DNA of 64,000 bases from Zygnema cylindricum (lineage: Eukaryota; Streptophyta; Zygnematophyceae; Zygnematales; Zygnemataceae), in assembly GCA_037447655.1 (NCBI GenBank), contig JBBHKE010001459.1, positions 1 to 64,000 on the forward strand, given 5' to 3'. Below are positions 61,401 through 64,000 of this stretch, one piece after another. Positions within the stretch are counted from its first letter, which is position 1. Each line of letters begins with the position of its first letter. A program made the position numbers and the translations under genes. The notes below the pieces were generated by a model that ran no database searches, was not told the origin of the DNA, and saw nothing but the letters and a program-made list of their open reading frames with translations.

Positions 61401-62783
61401 ATGACAATGGACTCGATATCAATGAGGATGTACTCAAAACAGCAAAGGTGCTTGAAAAATCCCGTAAAAATCTGAAAGAAAACCCTCGAAAAATTAAGGA
61501 TTAAGTTCAAAAATTTCCTTAAAAAGATTTTCAAGAATGTTTCTTTCCCCTTGCTTTGGTTGTGGGCCAAAATGTTGATCTTAATTAGTCTGGATTGCAC
61601 AGATTTTGAATGAACCTCTTTCATGGCTAAGGTGGTTATGGGGGTTCAATATCAGAGTGATTGTCGAAATCAACAATAAATGAATAATAGTTGACAATAT
61701 AATTGAACAATAAAATTGTGGAGTAGACGCTGATCACGGTAATTAGTGTGGATATGCTTGGCCATTGCTATTAGTGTTTTTAACATTATTTTGGTCGCAG
61801 TTTTTTTAAACCCGAACTCATAAACAACTCTATAATAAGGCTGCATTCTTGACAATATTTTCATTTTAAGACTAAGATTTCCCTGACACAAATAGCAATA
61901 TCGGTCCATTCTAGTTATTCTAATTGGAAAAGCCCGTAGTAAATACTTTTCCATATAGTTTCTCTTTAGTTCATACGCTGTTCCATATTTTCTCATCTTT
62001 GTGCTTTAAAATGATAACCTAAAGTGCCTAAAGCTTAATAGTCCACATTAATCATGGTAAAAGGTGGAACAGTAAACGGAGTTCCTTGAATATAATTTCA
62101 TATTTGTTTTGTCCAGAACTATTGGACAAAAGTATGGGACAAGACTACTTTGTCTTCTTTGTCTTTCTGCTATAAACCTTTATTTTTTAACGTGATTCAA
62201 AATATGCAGAATCTCATCGTCTGCGAGGGTTGTCCGACTGTGAACACAGTGAGTTTTTTTGTCCCTTTCCTTCTACTTTCATTTCTTCTATTTGTTTTTG
62301 GTCCTTTCGGTTCTACTTTTTCCCAGATTACCCTTCTACTCGCATTAGCTTTTGTTGCAACTGAGAATGTTTGGCTTTTTTCTTCCTCCCCATCTTTCTT
62401 ATGTTTTCTGGTTCCTATCCATGTTCTCACTTCTACCCCTTTTTAAAATATTTGTTGTTCCTTAGGTTAACCAGTGTTTTAGTAGTGAAATTATCTCCAC
62501 AAACTCCAAAAGAACTCTATTTTTGATGTTGTTAGTTAATTGCCTTTATTAAATAAGTCTTTATTGTATATATCCACACAAAAATTGAGGCCTTTACCAG
62601 GAGCAGGTCAATTTTGTTGTGTTTGTATCCTCTATTAATGGTTTTTTCCAAAATGCTTTTACTTTAAAAAAATGGACATTTATTTTTCCTCCCACACTTA
62701 TTTTTTTTCTAATAGGTCAAATACGAAAGGCGTTTTCTTTGGGATATTGTTGCAAATTCGAGGAACAACATTGATGTAGATAA
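58429..62783 (+). CDS. SAMHD1-like HD-domain dNTPase, N-terminal part
   Basis: Six exons join in phase: 58429-58509, 59480-59696, 60804-60888, 61357-61447, 62210-62248 and 62716-62783, about 194 residues. SAMHD1-family enzymes hydrolyse dNTPs to nucleoside and triphosphate; plants have homologues (VEN4) without the SAM domain. Visible: start motif DTIHGHIRL, DTPQFQRLRYINQLG (allosteric-site residues), the HD ligands in RLAHSIG, CHDVGHGPFSH and IDVD, and FLWDIVANSRNNIDVDK. All four metal ligands are kept. The reading stops there: the following Asp-Tyr region and the C-terminal half, needed for substrate binding and tetramer formation, are not found before the window ends. The exon 4 donor (GTGCTT) is weak. 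It is either a truncated fragment with native introns, or a gene whose remaining exons lie beyond 64,000. Confidence 0.8.
58746..58916. mobile_element. ~171-bp MITE of the CACCG family in intron
   Basis: Starts CACCTTCTATTGTTATTAGC and ends ATTAACCATACACGGTG, inside the first intron of the SAMHD1-like gene. A more diverged relative lies in the next intron (about 60,070-60,310). Confidence 0.6.
59342..59412 (+). repeat. Duplicated acceptor and exon start, frame-broken
   Basis: This stretch repeats 59,456-59,526: branch region, AATTTGCAG acceptor and the first ~33 bases of the next exon, including the 22-base core that ends in the TTTCAAAGGTTAAGG word. One base is missing relative to the real exon (GTCTGGGCACTCC against GTACTGGACACTCC), so use of this decoy acceptor would break the frame. 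Confidence 0.75.
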
Positions 62784-62794
62784 GTACGTTTTTT

Positions 62795-63085
62795 TTTTTG
62801 GTGGCGGGTGGGGGGGGGGGGGACAAAGAGGGAGGTAAAGGGGAGGGTGGAATGAGGAGAGGGTGGGAGAGGGGGAGGGTGGGAGAGAGATGGGTGAGAG
62901 AGGGAGTGGGTGAGAGAAGGGGAGAGTGAGGGAGGGAGAGGCGAGGGGAGAGAGAGGGAGAGAAGGAACAGGGGTGAAAAATAAAGTAGGAAAAGTGGGA
63001 GGAGAAAAGAGAGTGAACAAAGTGAGTGGATGAAAAGAGGGAGGATATAAAAGGATGAAGAGATAAAATAGAGGAAGGGCAGTCT
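62795..63085 (+). repeat. Polypurine (GGGAGA) tract
   Basis: About 290 bases rich in G and A with a run of G near 62,810. It fills most of the intron between the last SAMHD1-like exon and the ePHD exon. Antisense Ser/Pro/Leu frames here are artefacts. Confidence 0.85.
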
Positions 63086-63121
63086 TTTTGAAGTTTTATC
63101 GGTGTTGTTTTGTGGATAGAG

Positions 63122-63601
63122 CTGCTCTATTTGCCGACTTCCCCATGGAGCTTGCATTCAGTGTGATGGGCCAAAGTGCACCATAGCCTATCACCCTCTC
63201 TGTGCCCGAAAAGCAGGTTTTCAGCTCATTGTGAGTAGTTTTTTTTACCTCTTTTACCATCATAAAAGCTATATGTTCCGGCTCATGGTGGGTGTTTTTT
63301 TTATCTTCATAAAAGTTGCACGTTTCATGCTCCGTGTGTGTATTTTCCTTTTTTTTCCCTTCGTTTTGGAATAGTTGTAGTTAAATTATGGACGGTTTGG
63401 TAGAAACAACAATATGCTTTGAGGGAAGTCGTTGTTGTGTCTTTTGTGTAGTAGTGTTTCAGGTTTCATAGCAAATCTCGTAATTTTTCAAGGAAATCTG
63501 ATTGCTGTTTTGAACTACGCGAGCTTTGATTATATTTCCGTACAGGCACAGGAAAACAAATCTGGAGGTTTTAATTTTTCCTCGTTTTGCTCAAGGCACA
63601 G
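63122..63601 (+). CDS. Trithorax-type extended PHD fragment (ePHD), two exons
   Basis: Exons 63122-63230 and 63546-63601 join in phase. They encode the second half of an extended PHD: CSICRLPHGACIQC, CTIAYHPLCARKAGFQL, then FNFSSFCSRHR, supplying the Cys4-His-Cys2-His zinc ligands. In trithorax-type methyltransferases this segment follows a C2HC half, which is not seen here. The wording is closer to ATX1/2-type than to ATX3/4/5-type proteins as I remember them, so it may not derive from the same gene as the upstream PWWP/PHD exons. The second exon ends in phase 2 at GTGAGG. The rest of any SET domain would be outside the window. The acceptor could be two bases earlier (63,120). Confidence 0.7.
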
Positions 63602-64000
63602 GTGAGGTTATCAGAATGTTTTTCTTCCCACTTGGAGCTTTTAGCTATTCCACGCAATTTTTAAGCTTGTGCTTACAACAATCTGTTATGTTTTTATAGC
63701 TCGTAGTTTAATTCACGATGGGTGAGGGATAGATAAAAGGTTTGTGCTTTGTAATTGATGGATTTTATAATTCCTGTCTTGATCATGAGGCATTTTGAAG
63801 CAAACGACAACTGGTGATCATCTGTATAATTCACTTTTCATCTGAAGTATCATGTATGGTAGTTGGTGAGGGAATTAAGAGAATAAATTTGTTTTTGTTT
63901 GAAGAGTGGGATCTAGAATTGAAACATGATGGTCCTTTACTATGTCCACTGGCGCCTTTTGGGAAATGGATTTGTTTCTTCTTCTCGTCTCTTTTTTTTG
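63602..64000 (+). other. Intron or flank after the ePHD exons
   Basis: AT-rich, no further exon recognised before the window ends. Confidence 0.4.

Noticed and set aside
62717-63157. Antisense 146-codon frame over the SAMHD1-like exon and purine tract
   Set aside because: Mostly Ser/Pro/Leu repeat, antisense to a recognised exon.

Overview
The window looks like nuclear DNA from a green plant (streptophyte) with a repeat-rich, AT-rich genome. Evidence: a transketolase gene with a chloroplast-type leader and nine introns, a trithorax-like PWWP/PHD chromatin gene, a SAMHD1-type HD gene, spliceosomal GT-AG introns throughout, and many DNA transposons and retroelement fragments. I cannot name the species; a non-seed plant or charophycean alga seems more likely than a flowering plant, but that is a guess. 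No tRNA, rRNA or CRISPR array was recognised.

Layout. 1-3,664: 3' part of a fucosyltransferase-like gene (+), with a polypyrimidine tract in its last intron. 3,665-8,217: non-coding; a non-LTR retrotransposon 3' end is nested in a short inverted-repeat element (MITE), and an intact MITE follows. 8,218-11,989: complete chloroplast-type transketolase (-), ten exons. 12,700-16,150: a PIF/Harbinger-like element, then about 1.6 kb of polypyrimidine DNA. 17,576-20,919: a decayed pogo/Tigger-like (DDE_1) transposase (-), whose introns hold purine tracts and a minisatellite. 21,000-24,400: tandem duplications, element remnants and a hAT-like element with a perfect 8-bp target duplication. 24,726-27,790: a predicted small secreted cysteine-rich protein (+). 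28,440-30,600: two more copies of the non-LTR element end. 31,763-33,391: an intronless Myb/SANT-like gene (-). 33,650-38,000: a dense nest of TIR elements, including four abutting elements with a 43-nt palindrome at one junction. 39,600-44,840: an LTR retrotransposon with broken gag and protease but no reverse transcriptase or integrase seen.

From 47,498 to 63,601 (+) lies the most unusual locus. Nine exons encode a protein with an NLS-like patch, a PWWP domain, a zinc ribbon and a PHD finger, as in the N-terminal half of ATX3/4/5-type histone methyltransferases. The expected second PHD finger is not seen. Instead come six exons of a SAMHD1-like dNTPase, from its own ATG to the fourth HD metal ligand, and then two exons of a trithorax-type extended PHD. 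Splice phases would allow either upstream part to join the ePHD exon in frame. This could be a nested gene fragment, a fusion gene, a pile of captured fragments, or a mis-assembly.

Apart from the transketolase (plastid carbon metabolism), the host-like genes share no evident pathway. The main theme is repeated nesting of transposable elements and exon reshuffling.
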